Assembly (NCBI RefSeq): GCF_004331455.1
Contig: NZ_SJJR01000007.1
Location: 240,050-304,049 of the forward strand
From: Micromonospora zingiberis
Lineage (GTDB): Bacteria > Actinomycetota > Actinomycetes > Mycobacteriales > Micromonosporaceae
Direction of reading: 5' to 3'
DNA: 64,000 nt
Shown here piece by piece: positions 1-7,931 of this stretch. Numbering within the stretch: position 1 is the first letter of the stretch; every line of letters begins with the position of its first letter. The notes beneath the pieces are model-generated. The model was not told where the DNA came from and ran no database searches. It saw only the letters and a list, made by a program, of their open reading frames with translations. The position numbers and the translations under genes were made by a program.

Positions 1-644
1 GGCATGGCGGCCGGTACCGCTGGACGCGTCCACGGCCGGTCCCGAGACAACCAGAGGAGCAGCCCGAGGCCGTACGGTGCGGCGCAGACCAGCCAGAACC
101 AGAACCATCGAGTGCCGAGGACCGGAGCCGGACCGGCAACAACCACGCCGAGGAAGACGGCAGCGAGGACCAGGCCGATCCCCATGACGGTGACGGCAAC
201 CCCCAGGGAATGGACCTCGCCAGCTCGGTGCTCCAGGCCGCCGGCCCGCAGATCCTGTGCAATGCCGATGGCGCCGGGCCCGGAGTAGCTCGCCGGGTCG
301 ACAGCGCTCGTGGTGGTGACCTGGTCGAAGTAACCGGTGTCGGTCCAGTACACCCGACCATCGGGAGTTCGCCACGCGAACAGCGGACCGAGTGTGCCGG
401 ACGCCCGCAGGTCGGACGCACCGAACCACGGCAGCGGGCTGCCGCCGGTGGCCCAACTGTCGCCCCACTGATACGCCGTCACGTGGCCAGCAGTAACGTC
501 CGCCCGGGCCTGCTCGTAGCTGTGCTTCCGGGGTGCCGTCCACCAGTTGACGGCTGCCGCAAGCAGCCACAACAGGACCAGAGCGAGCCGCAACACGCCC
601 CACCACCGCCGCGTCCGCCCAGCCGGCCCAGCGGGCACACGCAT
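1..644 (-). CDS. Membrane protein of unknown function, cut by the window edge
   Basis: An open minus-strand frame runs from an ATG at 644 (alternative GTG at 656) to base 1 with no stop, so the C-terminus lies outside the window. The conceptual protein starts MRVPAGPAGRTRRWW, followed by a transmembrane helix rich in Leu/Ala (about residues 17-33). An extracytoplasmic domain of about 100 residues rich in Trp and Tyr follows. Two more hydrophobic segments lie near residues 142-168 and 178-197. The pattern suggests an integral membrane protein with one large outer loop. I recognise no family. The plus-strand frames over this region look like shadows. Confidence 0.6.
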   Translation of the reverse strand, partial: MRVPAGPAGRTRRWWGVLRLALVLLWLLAAAVNWWTAPRKHSYEQARADVTAGHVTAYQWGDSWATGGSPLPWFGASDLRASGTLGPLFAWRTPDGRVYWTDTGYFDQVTTTSAVDPASYSGPGAIGIAQDLRAGGLEHRAGEVHSLGVAVTVMGIGLVLAAVFLGVVVAGPAPVLGTRWFWFWLVCAAPYGLGLLLWLSRDRPWTRPAVPAAM

Positions 645-736
645 TCCACTTTCCACGATCACAGGATTCCAGTACGTGTCTAGTCGCGACCGTCGATGAC
701 AGCGCTTGCCGCCCCGCCGAGCATTCCGCCGTTCGA

Positions 737-1148
737 TCATGCGCCGTCGTCGACCAGTCCGGCCTCGTAGGCCAGGATCGCTGCCTGGACGCGGTTGTTC
801 AGGCCCAGCCTCAGCAGGATGGCGCTAACGTGCGCCTTTACGGTTCCTTCGGCAAGGGACAACGATCGGGCGATCTGGTGGTTGGACATGCCCCGGCCGA
901 CGAACGCCAGCACCTCCCGCTCGCGGTTGGTCAACTGTTCCAGCCGGGTTTGGGCCGTCCTCGATCGGACCAGGCTGTCGCCCAAACTTCGTGATCACCC
1001 GCTGCGCGATCCTCGGGGACAGGAATGCGGCTCCATCGGCGACCGACCGTACGCCGAGAATGAGCTCGCGCGGATCGGCGGCCTTGAGCAAGAAACCATT
1101 CGCGCCGACGGCGAGCGCCTGGGCCACGTACCGGTTCCGGGTGCTCAC
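737..1148 (-). pseudogene. Decayed NarL/LuxR-type response regulator
   Basis: Two overlapping minus-strand frames together encode the C-terminal half of a two-component response regulator. The upstream frame (to 1148) has the end of a receiver domain with the conserved stretch AVGANGFLLKAADPRELI. Around 985-996 the reading shifts to the frame ending at 737, which carries a full LuxR-type helix-turn-helix (LTNREREVLAFVGRGMSN, then AEGTVKAHVSAILLRLG). The first ~80 receiver residues, including the phospho-acceptor Asp, cannot be found in any frame up to 1260. It therefore has a 5' deletion plus a one-base frameshift. No partner histidine kinase is visible. A sequencing error could explain the frameshift but not the missing N-terminus. 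Confidence 0.75.
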
Positions 1149-1367
1149 CGACCCGGCCGGGCACCCTTCTGCCTAGTCCCAAGCCAACACTGACAGCGCC
1201 GACGCGGCCTCCAGCGGCGAGCCCATCGCGGCAGCCGGTCGTCGTAGCTGCGAGCCGTCAGGCGGCATCCGTCCGAAAGCTACGCGCTGCTCGCGGCAGA
1301 TACGGATTCCTGCGGACAGCCGCCAAGGGTCTGACCATCATCGATGATCCTGGTGCCCAGCTCCTGG

Positions 1368-1769
1368 CTACGAGGGTTTGGTGTAGGTGATCAGCTCCAG
1401 CAGGGAACCGTCCGGATCCCGGAAGTAGACGCTCACGCCACGCCCACCCCCACCGCTGCGAATAACCGGCCCTGCCTCTATTTCGATGCGGTGGCGTTGA
1501 AGATGAGCGATCGCGTCCTCGGTGGTGCCGGGCCAAACGAAGCACAGGTCGCTGCCGCCTGGCGTGACGGGCGGCCGTGCCACCAGCGTTCCGACATCCA
1601 GGCCCGGTCCGTGGACGTTGAGCTGTTGGTCGCCGAACCGGTAGGCCACGTGACCGTCGGGATGGTCGACCACGTCGGCACCCAGGACGTCCCGATAGAA
1701 GGTCGTGGACCGTTCCCAGTTGCTGACCGCGATCACGCAGTGGTCGAGCCTGATCTTCGCGTTAGCCAT
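1368..1769 (-). CDS. VOC (glyoxalase/dioxygenase) family protein
   Basis: This 133-residue protein is one vicinal-oxygen-chelate module pair, the usual length for single-chain VOC proteins. It opens with the typical beta strand and metal-ligand region (LDHCVIAVSNWERSTTFY). It ends with the family signature FRDPDGSLLELITY, whose Glu is a usual metal ligand. VOC proteins include glyoxalase I, fosfomycin and bleomycin resistance proteins and extradiol dioxygenases; the substrate cannot be read from the sequence. It stands alone, between a broken regulator and an unrelated hypothetical. The family call is firm and the function open. Confidence 0.85.
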   Translation of the reverse strand: MANAKIRLDHCVIAVSNWERSTTFYRDVLGADVVDHPDGHVAYRFGDQQLNVHGPGLDVGTLVARPPVTPGGSDLCFVWPGTTEDAIAHLQRHRIEIEAGPVIRSGGGGRGVSVYFRDPDGSLLELITYTKPS

Positions 1770-1984
1770 GCCCGGACCTTACGGTGCGCGTGGGTGAACG
1801 GACGCCAGCATCCGCAACGTGGCATGCGTGGATGTCGACTGGCGACCAGGCCGAGCCCAGCACCTTCCGGCCATGGGTGCACTTCTACCTGAGGCCGTGC
1901 TCTGCTGGATCAAAGCTGCACGTGAACGGCTGCGCCGTCGGTCACGGCACGCCGTCGGCTGACCTAGTAATTAGGGGCGTCGGG

Positions 1985-2350
1985 CTACGGTCCGGACGTC
2001 GGCTCGGATCGGCGAAGGTGAAGGCGGGCACTGGTTCCTTGGGGTGAAATGCCGGTCAGCTCGAATCCTGCTGCGGTGAGGTGGCGGGTGGCAGTGGCGA
2101 CGCCATCTATCGGTGGCGTTCTATCTACAGTGACCACGATTTCGTCGACATGTTCGAGGTCGTGAACCATTCCGTGGTGGGCTCCCACTGCCAGGATGCT
2201 CCGTGAGCCGGTCTCGTAGCAGGTGGAGAGCCACTGCCGTGGGTCGTCTGTGGGGGCAGCGGGCAGTGTGAAGTGTTGGGGCGCGTGGCCGCCTGGAACT
2301 CCCTCCTCGATCGTGTCGGCGTGGAGCACGAGGTCGGCTGTGGCGCGCAA
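1985..2350 (-). CDS. Hypothetical protein, probably 5'-truncated
   Basis: A 121-codon frame starts at TTG (2350). The same frame stays open upstream to a stop near 2537 and looks coding back to about 2455, with sequence such as PYLTWAYTLGPDHREVDEEL. No ATG or GTG occurs there, so the natural N-terminus seems lost. The protein is soluble and mixed alpha/beta, with a hydrophobic SRSILAVGAHHGMVHDLEHV segment and a C-terminal half resembling a small ferredoxin-like fold. I do not recognise the family. Loss of the start fits the decayed response regulator about 1 kb away. Confidence 0.45.
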   Translation of the reverse strand: MRATADLVLHADTIEEGVPGGHAPQHFTLPAAPTDDPRQWLSTCYETGSRSILAVGAHHGMVHDLEHVDEIVVTVDRTPPIDGVATATRHLTAAGFELTGISPQGTSARLHLRRSEPTSGP

Positions 2351-2600
2351 GTCTGCTGCCAGTTCCTCGTCGACCTCGCGATGGTCGGGGCCGAGGGTGT
2401 AGGCCCAGGTCAGGTAGGGGAGACGGCGGTGGGTGGCAGTGAGCCAGGGGCGTAGGACGGCGCGTGTTTCGTTGGGGTGACGGCGTGTACGCCACCTACG
2501 TGGGCCGCACCGCAGGTGGGCGCGTCGCCAGCTTCGTCACCGATTTCCGCGTCGTGCCGCTCGAATAGCCGCTGTGGCGCGACGCACGATCGTGCCGCCG

Positions 2601-5549
2601 TCAGCTTTCGCTGGTCTGTGCCATCGCGATGCCCGCCCTGGCGCGGGCCATCTCGTCAGTGTCACCGGTCGCCTGGGCGATTGTCAGTGCCTCTGCGTAG
2701 TGGTGGCGCGCCTGCGCCGGACTACCCATCGACAGCAACGCGCTGCCGAGCACGTTCAGCGCACTGGCCTGCCCGTACTGGTGGCCGCTGGCCTGAAAGA
2801 TGGCCAGCGCCGTGCGGGACTGGCGGACCGCGGTGTCGAACGCGCCGAGGTGTGTGTTGACCGTCCCCAGGTTGGACAGCGCCGTCGCTTCGCCGTCGCG
2901 GTGCCCGGCACGCCGGAACAGGGCCAGCGCCTCGTTGAGCGCCGTGGACGCCAGTTGGTATCGCCCGAGCCTGGTGAGGACTTCGCCGAGGTTGGCCAGT
3001 GCGCTCGCTTCGCCGACCCGCTCGTCGAGGTCGCGGAAGGTGTCCCGGGCCCTGTCCAGCGCGTCGGCCGCCAGGTCGAGTCGGTCGCCCGCGCTCAACG
3101 CGTTGGCGAGATTGACCAGCGCGGACGCCTCCCCGGTGCGGTCGCCGAGGCGCCGGTACACCGCGACCGCCTGGCGGTGACGCCGGGTCGCGGCGCCATG
3201 GTCACCGATGCGTTCCAGGACGATACCGAGGCGGGTCAGGGTCCGGGCCGCGCCACGGTCGTTGCCGGCCGTGCGATGCATCGCCAGGGCGCGCCGGTGC
3301 TGCTCGACAGCGGGCCCGTACTGCCCGAGCAGCCGGTGAATGTCGCCGATGTTGGACAGCAACGTCGCCTCCGCGACGCGGTCGCCGGCGGCGCGGGCCG
3401 CGGACAGACCGTGCCGCTGCACGGCGAGCGCGCCGTCGTGGGGCCCGCCGGTGAGATAGTCCTGCAAGGCGAGGGCGAGTCCGATGGCCTGAGCGGTGAA
3501 GCCGTGGTGCACCGCCGCCGAGCCCAGTCCGTCCAGCGCCGGTCGCACCGAGTCCAGCCAGGTGCGGGCCGCGTGAATGTTCGTCGCGATGTCCGCCATG
3601 GTGCACGTAGCGGTGCCGTCCGGGTGGCCGACGGTGGGGCAGGGGTCGGCCGGCTGCCCGACGTGCGACGGGTACAGCAGCCGAGTCGCGGCTCGTGCGT
3701 GGGCGAGGTAGCAGTCGAGCAGGCGTCCGATGGTGGCGCGCCGGTCGTCGTCGGTGTCGATCCGATGGACCAGCTCGGTCGCGTAGGCGCGGAGCAGGTC
3801 GTGCTGGGTCAGCCGGCCGTCGCCGGTGGCCTGCACCAGATGCGCCTGGGACAGCACGCCGGCCAGCCGGTGACCGTTCGCCGGTTTCGTCTCGGTCAGC
3901 ACCGCCAACAGATGGCCGTCGAAGACGGCGGCGGGCAGCAGGCCCAGCCGCCGGAACGCGGTCGCCGCCACGGCCGGAAGCCGCTGGTACGACCACGAGA
4001 TGACCTCGCGGACGGCGGCTCGGGGATCGTCGCCCAGATCGAGAAGATCCAGCCGTCGCTGCCGGTCGGCGAGCTCCGCCACGAGGTCCGCGAGCGGCCG
4101 TCCGGGCCGGGCGACGACGAGTTCGGCGGCGACGCGTAAGGCGAGAGGCAGCCGGGCGCACTGTTCGACGAGCGTTGCGGCCGAAGCTGGTGCGGCAGCA
4201 ACCCGGTCGCCGATCAGTCGGCGTAGTAGCCCGACCGCGTCAGCCACCGGGAGCGGGTTGATCTCGACGCGGCGGGCGCCGTGCAGGGCGGCGAGTCCGC
4301 CGAGGTGGGCACGACTGGTGATCACGACCGTGCAACTGGCGGTGCCTGGTAGCAGCGGGCGGATCTGCTCGACCGAGCCGGCGTTGTCGAGCAGGATCAG
4401 CAGGCGCCGGTCGGCCACCGCTGAGCGGAACCGGGCCATCCGGTGCTGCGGGTCGGTCGGGATCTCGCCGTCGGGAACTCCCAGCATGCTGAGCAGCAAG
4501 GCGAGCGCGTCGCCCGCCGACACCGACCGGTCGGCGTCGAACCCACGCAGGTCGACGAAGAGTTGCCCGTCGGGGAACCGGCTCCGCACCCGGTGCGCCC
4601 AGCACACAGCCAGTGCGGTCTTGCCGACGCCTGGGGTGCCACAGAGCAGGATGAGCGGACCGGCGGTGTCGAGCTGGCGAAGTTCGTCGGCCCGCCCCGC
4701 GAAGTCCGTGACCTCCGCCGGCAGCTGTCGCGGCACTGGGGCGCGCCGCGTCCCGGGTGGGCCCGTGGCACCGGCTGCCGGAGTTCGGCTGGGTCCGGCT
4801 CCGCCGACCTGCTCGTACGCCGAGCGCAGTGTCACTCCCGGCGGTACGCCCAGTTCGTCGGCGAGCCGGTCCCGCATTGCCCGGTACGTTTCAGCGGCGC
4901 GGGCACGCTGACCCGTTGCGGCAAGGGCCCGCACCAGCAACGCGTGGACCGACTCGTCGAGCGGATGGTCGTCGGCGTCCTCCGCCAGAGTCGTGAGAAC
5001 CTCCCGGGCACGGCCGAGGTTGATGAGCAGTTCGGCGTGTATGGCGAGCAGCCGCCGCCGTTCGTCGGTGAGTCTGGTGACCGCCGGCAGCCGCGTCAGA
5101 AGCGGGACGTCGGACAGCACCCGCCGCCCGTGCCACTGCGCCAGCGCGGCTCCCGACAGCTCGACCGCACGCGACGGATTCGCCGTGGCCCGGATGGCCG
5201 CGGCGGCCAGGTCGCGGAAACGGACGACATCGACACTGCCACCGGCCAGGTGCAGCCGGTACCCGTCACCGGTGCTCGGCAGAACGACGCTCGCGGCCCG
5301 GGCCGGACGACCTGGCTCCAACGTCCGGCGCAGGTGCTTGACGTGTGTCTGAAGGACATTGACGGCGCTGGCGGGCGGATCGTCGCCCCACATCGCGTCG
5401 ATCAGATCATGCCGGCGGACCGGTTTGTCGGGAGTCAGCGCCAGCAGGCCCAACACTGCCCGCCGGGCCTGCGAACCCAGGTCGACCTCGTCTCCGTCCC
5501 GCCAGACCCGTAATCGTCCGAGGATCTGCACGACCAGCACCGGGTCCAC
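2601..5549 (-). CDS. AfsR/SARP-family transcriptional regulator (BTAD, NB-ARC, TPR)
   Basis: This 982-residue regulator has the full AfsR layout. An N-terminal winged-helix trans_reg_C/OmpR-type DNA-binding domain (about 1-100, QILGRLRVWRDGDEVDLG) is followed by a bacterial transcriptional activation domain (about 100-250). An NB-ARC/STAND ATPase has Walker A CGTPGVGKTAL near 300 and Walker B RRLLILLDNAG. A C-terminal array of TPR repeats (from about 690) has repeated EATLLSNIGD and ASALANLGEV units. Such proteins activate nearby promoters through phased direct repeats. The start may be GTG 5549 or GTG 5540, the latter better spaced from AAAGGGG. It is divergent from the nuclease gene at 5655, and the shared 105-bp gap holds an 11-bp-phased repeat. 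Confidence 0.93.
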   Translation of the reverse strand: MDPVLVVQILGRLRVWRDGDEVDLGSQARRAVLGLLALTPDKPVRRHDLIDAMWGDDPPASAVNVLQTHVKHLRRTLEPGRPARAASVVLPSTGDGYRLHLAGGSVDVVRFRDLAAAAIRATANPSRAVELSGAALAQWHGRRVLSDVPLLTRLPAVTRLTDERRRLLAIHAELLINLGRAREVLTTLAEDADDHPLDESVHALLVRALAATGQRARAAETYRAMRDRLADELGVPPGVTLRSAYEQVGGAGPSRTPAAGATGPPGTRRAPVPRQLPAEVTDFAGRADELRQLDTAGPLILLCGTPGVGKTALAVCWAHRVRSRFPDGQLFVDLRGFDADRSVSAGDALALLLSMLGVPDGEIPTDPQHRMARFRSAVADRRLLILLDNAGSVEQIRPLLPGTASCTVVITSRAHLGGLAALHGARRVEINPLPVADAVGLLRRLIGDRVAAAPASAATLVEQCARLPLALRVAAELVVARPGRPLADLVAELADRQRRLDLLDLGDDPRAAVREVISWSYQRLPAVAATAFRRLGLLPAAVFDGHLLAVLTETKPANGHRLAGVLSQAHLVQATGDGRLTQHDLLRAYATELVHRIDTDDDRRATIGRLLDCYLAHARAATRLLYPSHVGQPADPCPTVGHPDGTATCTMADIATNIHAARTWLDSVRPALDGLGSAAVHHGFTAQAIGLALALQDYLTGGPHDGALAVQRHGLSAARAAGDRVAEATLLSNIGDIHRLLGQYGPAVEQHRRALAMHRTAGNDRGAARTLTRLGIVLERIGDHGAATRRHRQAVAVYRRLGDRTGEASALVNLANALSAGDRLDLAADALDRARDTFRDLDERVGEASALANLGEVLTRLGRYQLASTALNEALALFRRAGHRDGEATALSNLGTVNTHLGAFDTAVRQSRTALAIFQASGHQYGQASALNVLGSALLSMGSPAQARHHYAEALTIAQATGDTDEMARARAGIAMAQTSES

Positions 5550-5570
5550 CCCTTTCGACTACTGGACAGT

Positions 5571-5614
5571 GTCCAGCGTCGATCCAATCGCGGTCCAGTG
5601 CCCAGCGATAGCCT
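5571..5614 (+). promoter_or_regulatory. SARP-type operator and -10 box upstream of the nuclease gene
   Basis: Three direct heptamers start at 5571 (GTCCAGC), 5582 (ATCCAAT) and 5593 (GTCCAGT), exactly 11 bp apart. Eight bases after the last one lies ATAGCC, or TAGCCT at 5609-5614, a plausible -10 box. SARP activators are known to bind direct heptamers with 11-bp phase whose 3' copy ends about 8 bp before the -10. The first repeat overlaps a palindrome TGGACA-G-TGTCCA (5563-5575). The arrangement predicts activation of the gene at 5655 by the divergent AfsR-like protein. Confidence 0.6.
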
Positions 5615-5654
5615 CCCGCCGATCGATTCCTGCCATTCACCAAATGGAGGGACC

Positions 5655-6920
5655 ATGGCAATGCCCGTACTCCGGCGGATCATCGCGGTGTCTGTCACCG
5701 CGGTCGTCGTCGCCTCCCTGGCCTGGGCGGCTCCGGCGATGGCCGGTCCGTCCGTCACGGCCGCACCCAGCGCGCCGGCCGCTCCCGCCGTCTCGACGGT
5801 CACCACCGGGAGCAGCATTCTCACCGCTCCCACCGACTGCGCCAACCTGCCGGCCCGAGCTGCCACCCTGGCCCGTACCAGCGGCCCGGGAACGGCCACC
5901 TGCGTACGCGAAAATGGTCGTGCCGCACCGACCCGGTCGACGTCGGAGCGCGCCGGGGTGATGAGCACCCCGTGCGGTTCCAATAGCTGGATCGCCACCC
6001 GGACCACCATCTGCGGCGAGGAATCATTCCAGCTCGTGGTGTTCACCGTCCCGCAGGGCGTGATCGTCGGCACCATCGACTACGGCGTCCGGGTCGAGGT
6101 CATGCTCAGCGGACGCAGCGACCGGTGGGACACCTACGTCCGCTTCACCGGCTACCGCGGCGCGGGCGCCATCGCCGGCACCACTCTCAACGCCGTACCA
6201 CTCTGCGGCCAGATGTGTTCCTACCTTTCGAGCCCGGGGATCACCACACTGTTCGGACCTGGCTCAGTGGTGCCGGGCGCCGCGTCCTTCTCATCGCAGT
6301 ACGGCGGGCCGTACGTGTCCTGGCAGTCGTCGGCCTCCTGGCAGTTCACGTTCAGCAACCCGGCCTGGACACCACCCATCAGCAACTCCTTGTCGATCAC
6401 ACCGCCCGCACACCGCTGCGACGACGCGCTACCGGGGCGGCCGGTCGGCTGTACCGTCGCGTTCGTCGAGCCGACCCACACGATCAGTTCCCTGGCCCAC
6501 CCCACCTACGCCCGCCACATCGGCCTGGCACTCAACTTCGGCCTGCCGAGCCGGCTGACCCGCACCACCGACGGCACCCGCAACGAGTCGAACCGCAGGA
6601 TCGCCTGCACCGATCCACAGGGCCGGCCACGGCCGGCCGGATTCTCCTGCGACGAGTATCCGTTCGCGTCCACATATGAGGGAGCAGCGTCTCACGCCTA
6701 CGGCCGGACGTTCTTCATCCTCGGCGGCATCAACGGGGGCGGACAGGGTTTCAGCTGCCAGGTGCCGTGGCTGCAACCCCGACGACAGGGCGACAGCGGC
6801 GGGTACAGCGCATGCATGATTCCCGACTGGGAGAACACGGACGCCGGCAGCCTGCTCGGGCTCTTCTACTACGACAACCGCGTCATCGACCGCGACATGT
6901 TCCGAATCCGACTGGTCTGA
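5655..6920 (+). CDS. Secreted NucA/NucB-type deoxyribonuclease domain protein
   Basis: The start is ATG 5655 or 5661, both behind GGAGGG; 5661 has the better spacing. A Sec signal peptide ends in AAPAMA before GPSV, giving a mature protein of about 390 residues. The C-terminal 100 residues match NucA/NucB non-specific DNases. CDEYPFAS carries the catalytic acidic residues, and NTDAGSLLGLFYYDNRVID corresponds to the family's second conserved block. The roughly 270-residue N-terminal part is Cys-containing and beta-rich (FQLVVFTVPQG) and unassigned; it may control or target the nuclease. It is divergent from an AfsR-like regulator and preceded by phased repeats. Such nucleases degrade extracellular DNA, for nutrition, competition or development. 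Fold assignment is firm, role inferred. Confidence 0.85.
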   Translation: MAMPVLRRIIAVSVTAVVVASLAWAAPAMAGPSVTAAPSAPAAPAVSTVTTGSSILTAPTDCANLPARAATLARTSGPGTATCVRENGRAAPTRSTSERAGVMSTPCGSNSWIATRTTICGEESFQLVVFTVPQGVIVGTIDYGVRVEVMLSGRSDRWDTYVRFTGYRGAGAIAGTTLNAVPLCGQMCSYLSSPGITTLFGPGSVVPGAASFSSQYGGPYVSWQSSASWQFTFSNPAWTPPISNSLSITPPAHRCDDALPGRPVGCTVAFVEPTHTISSLAHPTYARHIGLALNFGLPSRLTRTTDGTRNESNRRIACTDPQGRPRPAGFSCDEYPFASTYEGAASHAYGRTFFILGGINGGGQGFSCQVPWLQPRRQGDSGGYSACMIPDWENTDAGSLLGLFYYDNRVIDRDMFRIRLV

Positions 6921-7298
6921 CCCGAGCCTCCCGCAGCGCAGTGGCTCGCGCCCCGGCCAATCTGCTGCCAATGTGCCAGCGAACCCGACGGCATCCGGAT
7001 GACGCCGTAGCCCGAGATTATCTGCACCTGGGGTTGACCCGGTCCGTCGGACCGGGTCAACCCCAGAAGTACTTGTCCAGAAAGGCCCACGGCGCCTCGG
7101 CGACGCCGACGGGTGATCTCACGCCGAGGTTCAGGGCGTCGGCGCGGAGGCGGCGCGCTGCGCGGTGAGCAACGGCTGGTAGTACCCGGTGGAGTCCGGG
7201 GCATGCCTCGGCTGCGGTGCGTGCGACGGCAAGTGGGCTTGACGATCAAGTCTGACGGCTCGCCCTGAGTCGATACGGGAGCACGGCCCGGATGCCGG
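6921..7298. other. Intergenic region between convergent genes, with a strong hairpin
   Basis: No convincing intact gene lies here. The main structure is the 18-bp hairpin at 7028-7066. On the minus strand 7067-7170 reads like the C-terminus of a lost enzyme (ending APWAFLDKYFWG then stop), but the frame breaks after about 35 codons. Confidence 0.5.
7028..7066. terminator. Bidirectional hairpin terminator
   Basis: A perfect 18-bp inverted repeat (5' arm 7028-7045, loop GTC at 7046-7048, 3' arm 7049-7066) lies between the converging nuclease and DUF6624 genes. There is no U-run on either strand, as is common for high-GC terminators. Confidence 0.75.
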
Positions 7299-7862
7299 TC
7301 ACTGTCGTCGACGGTCTTCGGAGTTTTGCTGGCGCAGCTGGTCGGCGTACTCGGCGGAGGGGCCGAGTCCGACACTGCGGCGGCGTTCGTCGAGGTGTTG
7401 TGGGTCTTCGATCGGTTGGGGTTGGAGCGGGCCGGTGCCGTCGGGCCCGTACCAGAACTGGGTGCCGTAGCGCTGCGGTCTGCCTTCGGCGCGGCGGACC
7501 CGGTCGGTGAGGTATGCCAAGTGGGACCGTTTGGCTTCGCCGTCGTCTACCGCCTGTGCGAGCAGGGTCAGGCAGCGGCGTTGGAAATCAGGGTCGTGGT
7601 CGGCGTGTTGCGCGAGCAACCAGGCGGCGGCTGCGGCATCTGCTCCGACGTGGCTGCGTCGCGGCCAACCGTGTTGTTCGATGACCTGCGTGAGCCACGC
7701 GGTGTTGTCGGTGTCCACCTCGCGTACCCGGGCCCACAGGTCGTCCGAGGTCGCCCGGCGGGCGACCTCGGACCGTGCCCTCTGGTCGCGGTCCATCCGC
7801 TCGTTCAGCTCGGTAGCGAGTTCGCTGTGGGTGATCCTGCTGTGGTCCGATTCGTACCCCAC
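7299..7862 (-). CDS. DUF6624 domain-containing protein
   Basis: This is a small soluble protein with the DUF6624 hallmarks: REVDTDNTAWLTQVIEQHG and GWPRRSHVG, a His-rich AWLLAQHADHDPDFQRR helix, and the C-terminal LAYLTDRVRRAEGRPQRYGT. I take GTG 7862, preceded by GGGAGG, as the start (187 residues); the frame also opens at TTG 7895. The function of DUF6624 is unknown. A decayed second copy of the C-terminal part lies at 32158-32258 in this window, with high nucleotide identity to 7427-7525. That indicates a former paralogue. Confidence 0.8.
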   Translation of the reverse strand: MGYESDHSRITHSELATELNERMDRDQRARSEVARRATSDDLWARVREVDTDNTAWLTQVIEQHGWPRRSHVGADAAAAAWLLAQHADHDPDFQRRCLTLLAQAVDDGEAKRSHLAYLTDRVRRAEGRPQRYGTQFWYGPDGTGPLQPQPIEDPQHLDERRRSVGLGPSAEYADQLRQQNSEDRRRQ

Positions 7863-7931
7863 TCGGCCTCCCACGGCGATGCGCGACCAACTCAACCTAT
7901 TGGGCCGTCGTACTTCTGCGGGCGTGAATGT

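Noticed and set aside
2442..2566. Plus-strand fragment ending DGVYATYVGRTAGGRV and TDFRVVPLE
   Set aside because: It reads like the C-terminus of a beta-sandwich enzyme (GH43/levanase-like), but only about 40 codons are open and no upstream part is found; too short to call.
7067..7175. Minus-strand tail RADALNLGVRSPVGVAE then APWAFLDKYFWG
   Set aside because: Looks like a lost enzyme C-terminus, but the frame breaks after about 35 codons and no family is certain.
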